Part shown: positions 25,741 through 33,768 of the stretch, piece by piece
Position numbering within the stretch: the stretch's first letter is position 1
How the letters are laid out: every line of letters starts with the position of its first letter
Assembly: GCA_030531385.1 (NCBI GenBank)
Contig: JAUNNP010000005.1
Span: forward strand, 1-49,172
Direction: 5' to 3'
DNA length: 49,172 nt
Source: Eubacteriales bacterium
Lineage (GTDB): Bacteria > Bacillota > Clostridia > Lachnospirales > Lachnospiraceae
Program-made: the position numbers and the translations under genes
The notes under the pieces: model-generated
Seen by the model: only the letters and a program-made list of their open reading frames with translations
Databases searched by the model: none
Told to the model about the DNA's origin: nothing

Positions 25741-25754
25741 ATTTTTATACTCAA
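25726..25754 (-). promoter_or_regulatory. Sigma-A promoter of the second KDG-kinase unit
   Basis: On the minus strand TTGAGT (25749-25754), a 17-base spacer and a perfect TATAAT (25726-25731) lie about 48 bases upstream of the kinase start. Confidence 0.8.
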
Positions 25755-25817
25755 TGGATGTTTTGACCGCCTTATGTGAACATCCGGCACTACTGCACCG
25801 CACGCGTGTCATGGGGA

Positions 25818-25856
25818 GTGTCAGGGGGACGGTTCTTTTGACACCCCCCCTGACAC
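25818..25856. repeat. REP-like palindrome, copy 1 (downstream of MATE gene)
   Basis: GTGTCAGGGGG (25818-25828) and CCCCCTGACAC (25846-25856) form a perfect 11-bp inverted repeat with a 17-base loop. The same GTGTCAGGGGGACGGT word recurs at 27249. Such words resemble dispersed REP-type repeats found in many Clostridia. Confidence 0.75.
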
Positions 25857-25922
25857 CCACCATGAAACGCCCGCTAAGCCTCAGAACTCCCCTCTCCTGC
25901 GCAATACCATAAACCAGCAGCC

Positions 25923-27206
25923 CTAGAATATAAGCATCAGGAACCAGCCGAGAAAGCTCGCGTAAGCCTCGCCGGTAATACCGATCCTGGGCACCAGCCA
26001 GAACACGCCCAAAGTCCTCACGCTTATCTGAATCACCGTTGCCGCAAGTACGACGCTCATATGCCCGAGGCCCCTGAAAAAGCCCTGGACCGAGTTCGTA
26101 AGGCAGGGCATTACAAAGAAGAAGGCCTTGACACTGAGATATGTCACGCCCATCTCCACCATCTCAAGACTCTCGTTCGGGCACAGCAGTCTCATAAAGG
26201 GAGTCTTGAAAATCAGAGTAATTCCGCAGATCACCGGGAAATAGCATAAAATAAGCAGGACCCCTTTCCTAAAGCTCAAAAGCATCCTGTCCTTATGTCC
26301 CGCGCCCCGGTTCTGGGCCGTGCAGGTCATGATCGCGCTTCCCATGCTCTGCGTAGGAATGCGGGCAAAATCATCGATACGGCAGACAGCATTGAAAGCA
26401 CCGATTGCAACAACTCCCTGCATATTTATCACAGACTGTATCAGGACCTTTCCCACAGGCTGCGCGGCCTGCTGCAGCGCCGTAAGGGACCCACTCTGAA
26501 GAGTCTCAAAGAGGAGTCCCTTATCCACCACGAATTCATCTCGTTTAAGGCAGAGCTCCGGCAGACGCTTCCCGATCCACCGTATGCACAAAATAACGGA
26601 TACGGCCTCCGAAAGCGTAGTGGCAAGAGCCGCTCCGGCGACTCCAAGCCCCAGGACCGCCACAAAAAGAACATCCATGCAGATATTAAGCACGCAGCTT
26701 ATCGTAAGGAACCTTACCGGCGTTTTTGAATCGCCTATGCTCCGCATGGAATGCGAAAGAATATTGTACTGGAAGGTAAAAAGAAAGCCCACAAAGATGA
26801 TCCTTAAGTAAAGGACAGCCATGTCCAGGATCTCCCCGGGCGTATTCATCAATTTAAGGAGCTCCGCGGAAAAGCCAAAGCCCAGAACAAAGACAGCAAG
26901 CGAAAAAAGAGTACTGAAAATGACGGTCGTGGAAAACTCTCTCCTAAAGCTCTCCATGTCCTTCGCGCCGTAAAAACGGCTCATTATAACAGAGGCACCG
27001 ATACCGATGCCTGACGCTCCAAGAATCATAACTGTCATGATCGGTCCCGCCGTGCTGACGGCAGCCAAAGCCTGCTCGCCTAAGCATTTGCCGATAATCA
27101 CAGAATCCGCTGCATTATATGTAAGCTGCAGCAGATTCCCGAGTATCATCGGGACCGCATATTTTATCAGGTGGCTGCTAATGCTGCCCTCGGTCATATC
27201 CTGCAT
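25923..27206 (-). CDS. MATE-family multidrug/organic cation transporter, C-terminus probably cut by a nonsense codon
   Basis: A 427-residue integral membrane protein with the twelve-helix MATE layout (two similar halves, N-terminal MTEGSISSHLIKYAVPMILGNL). It exports small molecules using a Na+ or H+ gradient. The frame ends in TAG right after FLGWFLMLIF; reading on in the same frame gives GCWFMVLRRRGEF and a TGA at 25881, which looks like a normal basic MATE tail. So the protein may have lost about fourteen residues, or the TAG may be a sequence error. GAGG lies eight bases before the ATG. By eye the gene looks richer in G and C than its neighbours, and it is flanked by two copies of a REP-like word, suggesting acquisition. 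Confidence 0.9.
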   Translation of the reverse strand: MQDMTEGSISSHLIKYAVPMILGNLLQLTYNAADSVIIGKCLGEQALAAVSTAGPIMTVMILGASGIGIGASVIMSRFYGAKDMESFRREFSTTVIFSTLFSLAVFVLGFGFSAELLKLMNTPGEILDMAVLYLRIIFVGFLFTFQYNILSHSMRSIGDSKTPVRFLTISCVLNICMDVLFVAVLGLGVAGAALATTLSEAVSVILCIRWIGKRLPELCLKRDEFVVDKGLLFETLQSGSLTALQQAAQPVGKVLIQSVINMQGVVAIGAFNAVCRIDDFARIPTQSMGSAIMTCTAQNRGAGHKDRMLLSFRKGVLLILCYFPVICGITLIFKTPFMRLLCPNESLEMVEMGVTYLSVKAFFFVMPCLTNSVQGFFRGLGHMSVVLAATVIQISVRTLGVFWLVPRIGITGEAYASFLGWFLMLIF

Positions 27207-27248
27207 ACTTTTTGCCTCTGCCTGTCATGCTGCCCTTTTGCACCAAAG

Positions 27249-27264
27249 GTGTCAGGGGGACGGT
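27249..27264. repeat. REP-like word, copy 2 (upstream of MATE gene)
   Basis: GTGTCAGGGGGACGGT is identical over 16 bases to 25818-25833 and in the same orientation, 43 bases before the MATE start; here the second palindrome arm is missing. Confidence 0.75.
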
Positions 27265-27277
27265 CGTTTAACGCAGA

Positions 27278-27301
27278 GTGCCGGGTATACAAACCCGGCA
27301 C
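27278..27301 (-). terminator. Hairpin after the yhcH-cyclase operon
   Basis: GTGCCGGGT (27278-27286) pairs perfectly with ACCCGGCAC (27293-27301) over a six-base loop, 28 bases after the cyclase stop on the minus strand. There is no U-tract, so termination efficiency is uncertain. Confidence 0.5.
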
Positions 27302-27328
27302 CAATACTTTATTTACCAAAAGCTTTAA

Positions 27329-28072
27329 TTATTCACTGAACTCAGCAAGACCCTCGATAGCATATGCTCTTACAGGGCAGGAATCAAGGCCGATGATCGG
27401 CATTGGAGCGTAGCTGATGAAGAAGCACTTTGTCTTAAGGAGATCAAGATTCTGAAGGACCTCAAGGAAGGTGCAGTTCTGAGCCATAAGGATATCATGG
27501 AAAGGCTTTACATGCTCCTCGCAGTCCTCGATACTTACGCCATCGCCAAAGCCAACTGACTGTACGCCGTGATCTGCGATCCACTGTGCTGAAGATGCAC
27601 CAACATAAAGACGCTTATCTGTAGGTCCGTTTGTGAGCGGTGTGAAAGGAGGGATCTTGTAAGGGCTGTCGATGATAAGAGTATCGCCCGGCTTTACCTT
27701 GTCGCCAAGATGTCTCTCAAGAACCTCTGCTGTAAGCTCTGATTTCTCAGGAACATCATCGATATTTACCATGAGGCAGCGTCCCATGAACTGGCTGAGC
27801 GGAAGCTCTGCTACGCTTGGCCATGTCTCATCATGATGATAAGGACACTCGCAGTGTGTGCCAAGATGGCTTGTAAGGTCCATGATGGTATGGAAATCCG
27901 GAATAACTCCGCCTGTATTGAAACGCCATAAACGGCAGCGGCGTGTTTCTGTCTCAGGATCGAGAACCTTTGTAAGGTCAACGATATGAAGGTTGCCCAT
28001 GGTATACTCCTTAGGCGGAAGCTGCTCAGGTCTCTTCTTTGGATAGCCGGCTGTGAAATCATAAAGTGTCAT
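27329..28072 (-). CDS. Cyclase-family metal hydrolase (kynurenine formamidase-like)
   Basis: A 247-residue protein of the cyclase/arylformamidase family. The metal-binding signature, usually HxGTHxDxPxH, appears here as HLGTHCECPYHH near residues 68-79, with Glu in place of Asp. Family members hydrolyse amide or lactone-like bonds or act as isatin hydrolases; the substrate is unknown. It is the last gene of an operon with a ketopantoate-reductase-like enzyme and a YhcH protein. A role in opening a sugar-acid lactone would fit its neighbours but is only inference. AAGGAG precedes the ATG. Confidence 0.86.
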   Translation of the reverse strand: MTLYDFTAGYPKKRPEQLPPKEYTMGNLHIVDLTKVLDPETETRRCRLWRFNTGGVIPDFHTIMDLTSHLGTHCECPYHHDETWPSVAELPLSQFMGRCLMVNIDDVPEKSELTAEVLERHLGDKVKPGDTLIIDSPYKIPPFTPLTNGPTDKRLYVGASSAQWIADHGVQSVGFGDGVSIEDCEEHVKPFHDILMAQNCTFLEVLQNLDLLKTKCFFISYAPMPIIGLDSCPVRAYAIEGLAEFSE

Positions 28073-28119
28073 GACTCAAATTCTCCTTTTCAATATTAAT
28101 CAGGGAATATTCCCAGTTT

Positions 28120-29040
28120 TTACTTATATTCTCCCTTTACCTCCATGGCATGTATCAGGTTAATGATGCAGTCATGCGTAGGTGTCGGAACGCCCTTCTT
28201 CTTTCCCGCGCGGGCAATGCTTCCGCTTATAGTGTCTACCTCAGAGCGGCGGCCGTTCTTAACGTCAGTATAGATGCTGGTAAGACCCTTAGGACCATTG
28301 TCGCATACAGCCTTTACCTCGGCAACCTTCTGATCATAGTCGAACTCCATGCCCATGGCTGCGGCAACATCCACTGCCTCTCTGATAAGCTTCTGACAAA
28401 CGGCCCATGCATTCTCATTGGCTGTGATATAGCCAAGAGGCATCTGAAGAACAGCGGTAAGTGCGGATGCCGAAACATTGGTAAACATCTTATTCCAGAT
28501 CATCTTCTGTACGTCATCGCTTACATCTGCCTCAAGACCGCAGGCTGTAAAGGTATCCGCGATATGCTGAAGTCTTGACGCGCTTCCCGTAACAACGCCG
28601 AGATGCGTAACGCCCGATCCGCCGTGATTTGATACTGCAGGGATCTGGCTGTTTGCATTATGCTGGGTAGTACCGATAATGATATTCTCCTGCGGAACAA
28701 ACTTTCCTAGAAGCTCCTCATGTCCGCTTCCGTTCTGAAGAGTCATGAGATAGGTGTTCGGTCCCATAATGCCCTTATTGCTGTTGAGGGCAGCCTCACT
28801 GAAACGTGAGTTCATAAAGATAATGATAAGGTCTGCCGGCTCCATGCCCTCGGTGCTTGTTACGGCATTCGGATGGAACACATTGGAGCTTCCGTCCGGC
28901 TCGTTTACAACCAGACCCTCTGTTTTCATCTTGCTGACCTTTTCCTCACTTCTGTCAACCATGGTAACTTCATTCTCACGGCTTAAATATGCCCCGAAAA
29001 GTCCGCCCATAGCACCCGAACCAAGTACTGTTATTTTCAT
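28120..29040 (-). CDS. Ketopantoate reductase-like (ApbA/PanE family) dehydrogenase
   Basis: A 306-residue NAD(P)-dependent oxidoreductase. The N-terminal Rossmann motif VLGSGAMGGLFGAYL (residues 4-18) is followed by the family's C-terminal helical domain with NKMFTNVSASALTA carrying the catalytic Lys. True PanE makes pantoate from ketopantoate, but no other pantothenate gene is near, and the family has many paralogues acting on other 2-keto acids. Its place between a cyclase-family hydrolase and YhcH suggests a sugar-acid or 2-keto-acid pathway. AAGGGG lies about thirteen bases before the ATG. Confidence 0.85.
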   Translation of the reverse strand: MKITVLGSGAMGGLFGAYLSRENEVTMVDRSEEKVSKMKTEGLVVNEPDGSSNVFHPNAVTSTEGMEPADLIIIFMNSRFSEAALNSNKGIMGPNTYLMTLQNGSGHEELLGKFVPQENIIIGTTQHNANSQIPAVSNHGGSGVTHLGVVTGSASRLQHIADTFTACGLEADVSDDVQKMIWNKMFTNVSASALTAVLQMPLGYITANENAWAVCQKLIREAVDVAAAMGMEFDYDQKVAEVKAVCDNGPKGLTSIYTDVKNGRRSEVDTISGSIARAGKKKGVPTPTHDCIINLIHAMEVKGEYK

Positions 29041-29085
29041 AATTGATCATTTCCCCTTCCTGAAAATGTTGATGGATCGTATTGC

Positions 29086-29550
29086 TTATAAAATAGCCAT
29101 GGCAACCTTGAGAACACACTTGCGGTAGGTCTCAGGCTTTCCGTCACAGATTCCCGGTCTGTGGATATCATTAGGGAACAGAATAATATAATCTCCCGGA
29201 ACTGCCTTTATAAACTGCTCTCCCTCGATCTCACCAAGGAAGTATACATCCTCTGCCTCTATCTTATCGACGATCTCGTATTCCTTCTTCCTTGGAGCTA
29301 CGCCCATAAGCTCTCCGCCTGTTACAAAAAACTGAACATCGATATACAGCTCATGAATCTCCGGATGGCTGTTTTCAACCGGCTTTGAGGTATTGTCAAA
29401 AATTTTAATATACATCTGATCGCCCTCGATCGGATAAGTGCCGGGCTCGGACTTGGTGAAATCATGCTCCTTTAAATAAGTAATAGCTCTCTGAATAGCA
29501 GCAGGATACTTACTGATGTCGTCATTGGCATAAATTGATGAATAAATCAT
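29086..29550 (-). CDS. YhcH/YjgK/YiaL (DUF386) family cupin
   Basis: A 154-residue cupin-like protein. Family features seen are HELYIDVQFFVTGGE with its metal-binding His and the C-terminal FPNDIHRPGICDG motif. Relatives include EbgC, YiaL and YhcH, which occur in sugar-uptake and sialic acid operons and may act as sugar anomerases or isomerases. It is the first gene of a three-gene operon with a clear promoter 45 bases upstream. GGAGG lies five bases before the ATG. Substrate unknown. Confidence 0.9.
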   Translation of the reverse strand: MIYSSIYANDDISKYPAAIQRAITYLKEHDFTKSEPGTYPIEGDQMYIKIFDNTSKPVENSHPEIHELYIDVQFFVTGGELMGVAPRKKEYEIVDKIEAEDVYFLGEIEGEQFIKAVPGDYIILFPNDIHRPGICDGKPETYRKCVLKVAMAIL

Positions 29551-29594
29551 ATTGACCTCCGTGAAATTATTTAATTTAACCTCAAACCTTTTTT

Positions 29595-29623
29595 AGTATA
29601 GCATGCGGCATTTTTTTAGTCAA
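29595..29623 (-). promoter_or_regulatory. Sigma-A promoter of the yhcH operon
   Basis: On the minus strand TTGACT (29618-29623), a 17-base spacer and TATACT (29595-29600). The -35 box begins just after the terminator of carB-dapF. Confidence 0.8.
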
Positions 29624-29626
29624 AGC

Positions 29627-29665
29627 AAAATCGCCCATGCACAAGTTAAATGCACGGGCGATTTT
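29627..29665 (-). terminator. Terminator of the carA-carB/dapF operon
   Basis: AAAATCGCCC (29627-29636) pairs perfectly with GGGCGATTTT (29656-29665), 36 bases beyond the stop; the stem ends in A/T tracts on both sides. Confidence 0.8.
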
Positions 29666-29700
29666 TGGTGATTTTGTATAAATTGTTTAGTTGAATTCAA

Positions 29701-32700
29701 TCAATACTCGAAGTCGCCCTCGAATACCTTGACCACAGGTCCGGTAAGCGTTACACGGTCCTCGGTATAGTTAACGATCAGATCTCCTCCCGCAACTTTA
29801 ACCGTAACATCCGCACCTTCCTCGCAGTGTCCGTTGACTACCGCAGCAGCTACAGCGGCGCAGGCACCGGTTCCGCAGGCGAGCGTTTCACCGCTTCCGC
29901 GCTCCCAGACTCTCATGCGAAGAGTGTTCTTATTTACGACTCTTACAAACTCGGTATTTACTCTCTCAGGGAAAATAGCCGCATGCTCAAACGAAGGGCC
30001 AACCACCTCGATATCAATATTGTCTATATTGTCAAGGAAGGTGACGCAGTGCGGATTTCCGACCGAAAGGCAGGTGATCCTGAAGTCCGCTCCGCGCTTT
30101 GTGATAAGTCTGTTTACCACCTTTTTGCTTCTGTCTCTGAATACTACAGGTACCTTTTCGGCATCAAAGCTGATCTTTCCCATATCTACGGTGACAGAGC
30201 TTACCTTTCCGTCCCTGGTATTAAGGAACAGTTCATGGACCGAACCGCCCATTTCGATGGTGACCTTATCTCTCGATTTATCCACCCGGCCTGTATCATA
30301 AAGTATCTTTGCAACGCAGCGGATATTATTGCCGGCCATACGTCCTTCAGAACCGTCACGGTTATAGGTGCGCATGGAGGCATCAGCATTCTCAGAGCTG
30401 TTAATAAGCACGATTCCGTCGGCTCCGATACCGAAATGCTGGGCGCAAAGGCTGACGCAGAGTGACTCCGGACAGGTTATATGGTTGTCGAAGTTTTCGA
30501 TAAAGATATAGTCGTTTCCGCAGGCCTGCATCTTATAAAAATGCACCTTCGAGCGTTCTTCACGCATGTTGTTGATGTCCACAAGCTCGGTGTTGCCTAT
30601 ATTAAAGCGGCTCTCAAGCATGTTTGCGAGAGCACCTGCCGTATCAAGGCTTGTAAGGCACGGAACTCCCATCTGCATGGCCTTAAGATGAAGTGCCGTG
30701 TAACTTCCTATACGCTCATCCCTGTCAGTTCCGGTATATACGATATAGCTGAGTCTTCCGGCTTCCATGAGATCGTAGATATCATTGCTTTCAGAAGCAT
30801 TTTCCACCGTCTCGACAGGTATCGCCATGGACTTTATCGCAGCTGCAGTACCGCTTGTTGCATAAAGCATCATGCCGATATCATAAAATCTCTTTGCCAC
30901 CCCGATTATTTCAGGATAATCGTTGGGCTCGACAGAGAGCAGCACGCCCGGCTTAATCTTGCTGTCAGGCTGCGGAACTGTAAAGCCCGCTGCCACAAGG
31001 CCCTTATAAAGTGCCTCGGAAAGGGTCTTTCCAAGACCGAGCACCTCTCCTGTGGACTTCATTTCAGGTCCGAGGATAGAATTTGCGTCGTTAAGCTTCT
31101 CAAATGAGAATACAGGAACCTTTACAGCTGAGTACGGCGGTGTCTTGTAAAGACCTGTGCCGTAGCCGAGGTCCCTGAGCCTTGCTCCGAGCATGACCCT
31201 TGTCGCAAGGTCTACCATAGGAACATTCGTCACCTTGCTGATATACGGCACGGTACGTGATGCTCTTGGGTTTACCTCGATAACATAAAGCTTGCCGCCG
31301 TAGATCAGATACTGGATATTTACAAGTCCCTGCGTACCAAGCGCAAGAGCAAGCTTTTCTGAGCTGTCGCAGATTATTTTAAGGAACTTATCCGTAAGGT
31401 TGTACGGCGGATATACGGCGATCGAGTCTCCCGAATGCACTCCGGCTCTCTCGATATGTTCCATGATTCCCGGTATCAGCACATCCTTGCCGTCCGAAAT
31501 AACATCGACCTCAAGCTCGATACCCGGCATATATTTGTCTACGAGGACAGGATTATCGATGCCGCCCGCAAGTATGGTCTCCATATACCTGCGTGTGTGG
31601 TCATCGTCGTAGGAAATGGTCATATTCTGTCCGCCGATAACGTAGCTTGGGCGAAGCAGAACAGGATACCCGAGAGTGTCGGCAGCATTTACCGCCTCCT
31701 CGAGTGTGCTGACGCCCATTCCCTTAGGCCTGGTAATGCCAAACTCCTCTAAGAGTTTGTCAAATTTCTCTCTGTCTTCTGCCGTATCTATGCCCTCAGC
31801 GCTGGTGCCAAGGATACGGATGCCGTGCTGATCCAGATAATTCGTGAGCTTGATGGCAGTCTGTCCGCCGAAAGCCACAACTACTCCTATTGGCTTTTCC
31901 ACCTTGATGATGTTCATTACATCCTCAGGTGTAAGTGCTTCGAAATAAAGCCTGTCGGCCGTATCATAGTCAGTTGAAACGGTCTCCGGGTTGTTGTTTA
32001 CGATAACGACATCATAGCCAAGCTTCTGAAGTGTCCACACGCAGTGCACTGAGGAGTAATCGAACTCGATACCCTGACCTATACGTATAGGTCCCGATCC
32101 CAGTACCATAACGACCTCTCTGCCGCTTCTCTCAAAGGATCTTGACTCACAGTCTCCGTCAACAGATGAATAGAAGTACGGCGTCTCGGCATCGAACTCA
32201 GCTCCGCAGGTATCTACCATCTTGTAGCTGAAGTCCTTGCCCGGGAAGGTATCTGCAGACACACCGCTAAGGCGTGCCAGACCCGCATCGGTATAGCCCC
32301 ACAGCTTTGCCTGTTCGTATTCCCCGCGGGAAATGCTGCCTCCGGCAGCGCCGCGGCCTTCGATGCTCATTTCAAAGTCGGCAAGCTTTTTGAACTTGCT
32401 CAGGAAGAAATAGTCGATCTTTGTGATCTCATGTATCTCCTCAAGACTGTGTCCCGCCTTGATGGCTTCAAATATCGTAAAGAGTCTTCTGTCATTCTGC
32501 TCTCTGACTCTTTCCATTACCGGCTTATCGCTTAAGGGCGGGGCATTGAGCGTGTCAAAGCCGGTCTCCGAGCCTCTTATGGCTTTCATGAGAGCCATCT
32601 CGAAGTTGTTTGCGATAGCCATGACCTCACCGGTAGCCTTCATCTGGGTACCAAGCTTTCTGCTCGATCCCATGAACTTATCGAACGGCCATTTAGGGAA

Positions 32701-33768
32701 TTTTACGACCACATAATCAAGCGTCGGTTCAAAGCATGCGCAGGTCTTTTTGGTGATATCATTCATGATCTCATCAAGCGTATAGCCAAGTGCGATCTTG
32801 GTCGTGATCTTTGCTATAGGATATCCCGTTGCTTTTGACGCAAGGGCAGATGACCTTGAAACTCTCGGGTTTACCTCGATAACGGCATACTCGAAGCTGT
32901 CCGGATTCAAGGCGAACTGGCAGTTGCAGCCTCCGACGATGCCAAGCTCCGTGATCATATCGAGTGAAGCGCTTCTGAGCATCTGGTATTCTTTATCAGC
33001 AAGCGTAAGCGCGGGAGCAACTACTATGGAGTCTCCCGTATGAATGCCGACAGGGTCTATATTTTCCATTGAGCAGACAGCGATCACGTTTCCAAGCGCG
33101 TCTCTCATGGTCTCAAACTCTATTTCCTTCCAGCCGGAAATGCAGCGCTCGATAAGCACCTGTGTGATCGGGGACATATCAAGGCCGCTCTTTGCGATAA
33201 CGCGGAGCTCGTCAGCATTTGCAGCAATTCCTCCGCCGCTTCCTCCAAGAGTGTAAGCAGGACGAACTATTACCGGATAACCGATTTTTTTTGCGATATC
33301 CAAAGATTCTTCGACTGTAACAGCAATTTCTGAAGGAACACATGGCTGTCCGATCTTGTCCATGGTCTTCTTAAAGAGCTCACGGTCCTCAGCCTTCTGA
33401 ATAGCATCGATATCAGAGCCCAGCAGCTTTACATTGAATTTTTCAAGAACGCCGGCCTTCTGCAGCTGCATGGCAATGGTAAGTCCGGTCTGTCCGCCAA
33501 GTCCGGCAAGGAGTCCGTCGGGTCTTTCCTTCTCAATTATCCTTGCGACGGTCTCCATGTTAAGTGGCTCTAAATATATCTCATCGGCAAGGTCCTTATC
33601 GGTCATAATGGTAGCCGGGTTGGAGTTTACGAGAACTACGTTTATTCCCTCGTCTCTGAGGACACGGCAGGCCTGTGCTCCTGCATAGTCGAACTCTGCA
33701 GCCTGGCCTATAACTATGGGGCCCGAGCCTATCATCAGGACTTTTTTAATGCTTTTATCCTTAGGCAT
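29701..33768 (-). CDS. carB: Carbamoyl-phosphate synthase large chain fused to a diaminopimelate epimerase domain
   Basis: A 1355-residue protein where CarB alone is about 1070. Residues 1 to about 1073 are a full CarB: two ATP-grasp halves (GGSGGGIA near 175 in the first; GQNMTISYDDD in the second), an oligomerisation region and a C-terminal MGS-like allosteric domain. From about residue 1074 (nucleotide 30549 down) a 282-residue DapF follows in the same frame without a stop: KMQACGNDY, NRDGSEGRMAGNNIRC, GNPHCV and ERGSGETLACGTGACA. The position of the first catalytic Cys (MCGN in known DapF) is Ala here (codon 30334-30336); the second Cys is kept. CarB makes carbamoyl phosphate with CarA for arginine and pyrimidines; DapF makes meso-diaminopimelate for lysine and cell wall. 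The start overlaps carA by eight bases. Confidence 0.95.
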   Translation of the reverse strand: MPKDKSIKKVLMIGSGPIVIGQAAEFDYAGAQACRVLRDEGINVVLVNSNPATIMTDKDLADEIYLEPLNMETVARIIEKERPDGLLAGLGGQTGLTIAMQLQKAGVLEKFNVKLLGSDIDAIQKAEDRELFKKTMDKIGQPCVPSEIAVTVEESLDIAKKIGYPVIVRPAYTLGGSGGGIAANADELRVIAKSGLDMSPITQVLIERCISGWKEIEFETMRDALGNVIAVCSMENIDPVGIHTGDSIVVAPALTLADKEYQMLRSASLDMITELGIVGGCNCQFALNPDSFEYAVIEVNPRVSRSSALASKATGYPIAKITTKIALGYTLDEIMNDITKKTCACFEPTLDYVVVKFPKWPFDKFMGSSRKLGTQMKATGEVMAIANNFEMALMKAIRGSETGFDTLNAPPLSDKPVMERVREQNDRRLFTIFEAIKAGHSLEEIHEITKIDYFFLSKFKKLADFEMSIEGRGAAGGSISRGEYEQAKLWGYTDAGLARLSGVSADTFPGKDFSYKMVDTCGAEFDAETPYFYSSVDGDCESRSFERSGREVVMVLGSGPIRIGQGIEFDYSSVHCVWTLQKLGYDVVIVNNNPETVSTDYDTADRLYFEALTPEDVMNIIKVEKPIGVVVAFGGQTAIKLTNYLDQHGIRILGTSAEGIDTAEDREKFDKLLEEFGITRPKGMGVSTLEEAVNAADTLGYPVLLRPSYVIGGQNMTISYDDDHTRRYMETILAGGIDNPVLVDKYMPGIELEVDVISDGKDVLIPGIMEHIERAGVHSGDSIAVYPPYNLTDKFLKIICDSSEKLALALGTQGLVNIQYLIYGGKLYVIEVNPRASRTVPYISKVTNVPMVDLATRVMLGARLRDLGYGTGLYKTPPYSAVKVPVFSFEKLNDANSILGPEMKSTGEVLGLGKTLSEALYKGLVAAGFTVPQPDSKIKPGVLLSVEPNDYPEIIGVAKRFYDIGMMLYATSGTAAAIKSMAIPVETVENASESNDIYDLMEAGRLSYIVYTGTDRDERIGSYTALHLKAMQMGVPCLTSLDTAGALANMLESRFNIGNTELVDINNMREERSKVHFYKMQACGNDYIFIENFDNHITCPESLCVSLCAQHFGIGADGIVLINSSENADASMRTYNRDGSEGRMAGNNIRCVAKILYDTGRVDKSRDKVTIEMGGSVHELFLNTRDGKVSSVTVDMGKISFDAEKVPVVFRDRSKKVVNRLITKRGADFRITCLSVGNPHCVTFLDNIDNIDIEVVGPSFEHAAIFPERVNTEFVRVVNKNTLRMRVWERGSGETLACGTGACAAVAAAVVNGHCEEGADVTVKVAGGDLIVNYTEDRVTLTGPVVKVFEGDFEY

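Noticed and set aside
25818..27264. Insertion sequence carrying the MATE gene
   Set aside because: No transposase and no terminal inverted repeats or target duplications are seen; only two REP-like words in the same orientation are supported.
29827..31107. Two plus-strand frames opposite the DapF domain and the CarB C-terminus
   Set aside because: They are antisense to conserved motifs and show no recognisable protein; they do not break the CarB-DapF frame.
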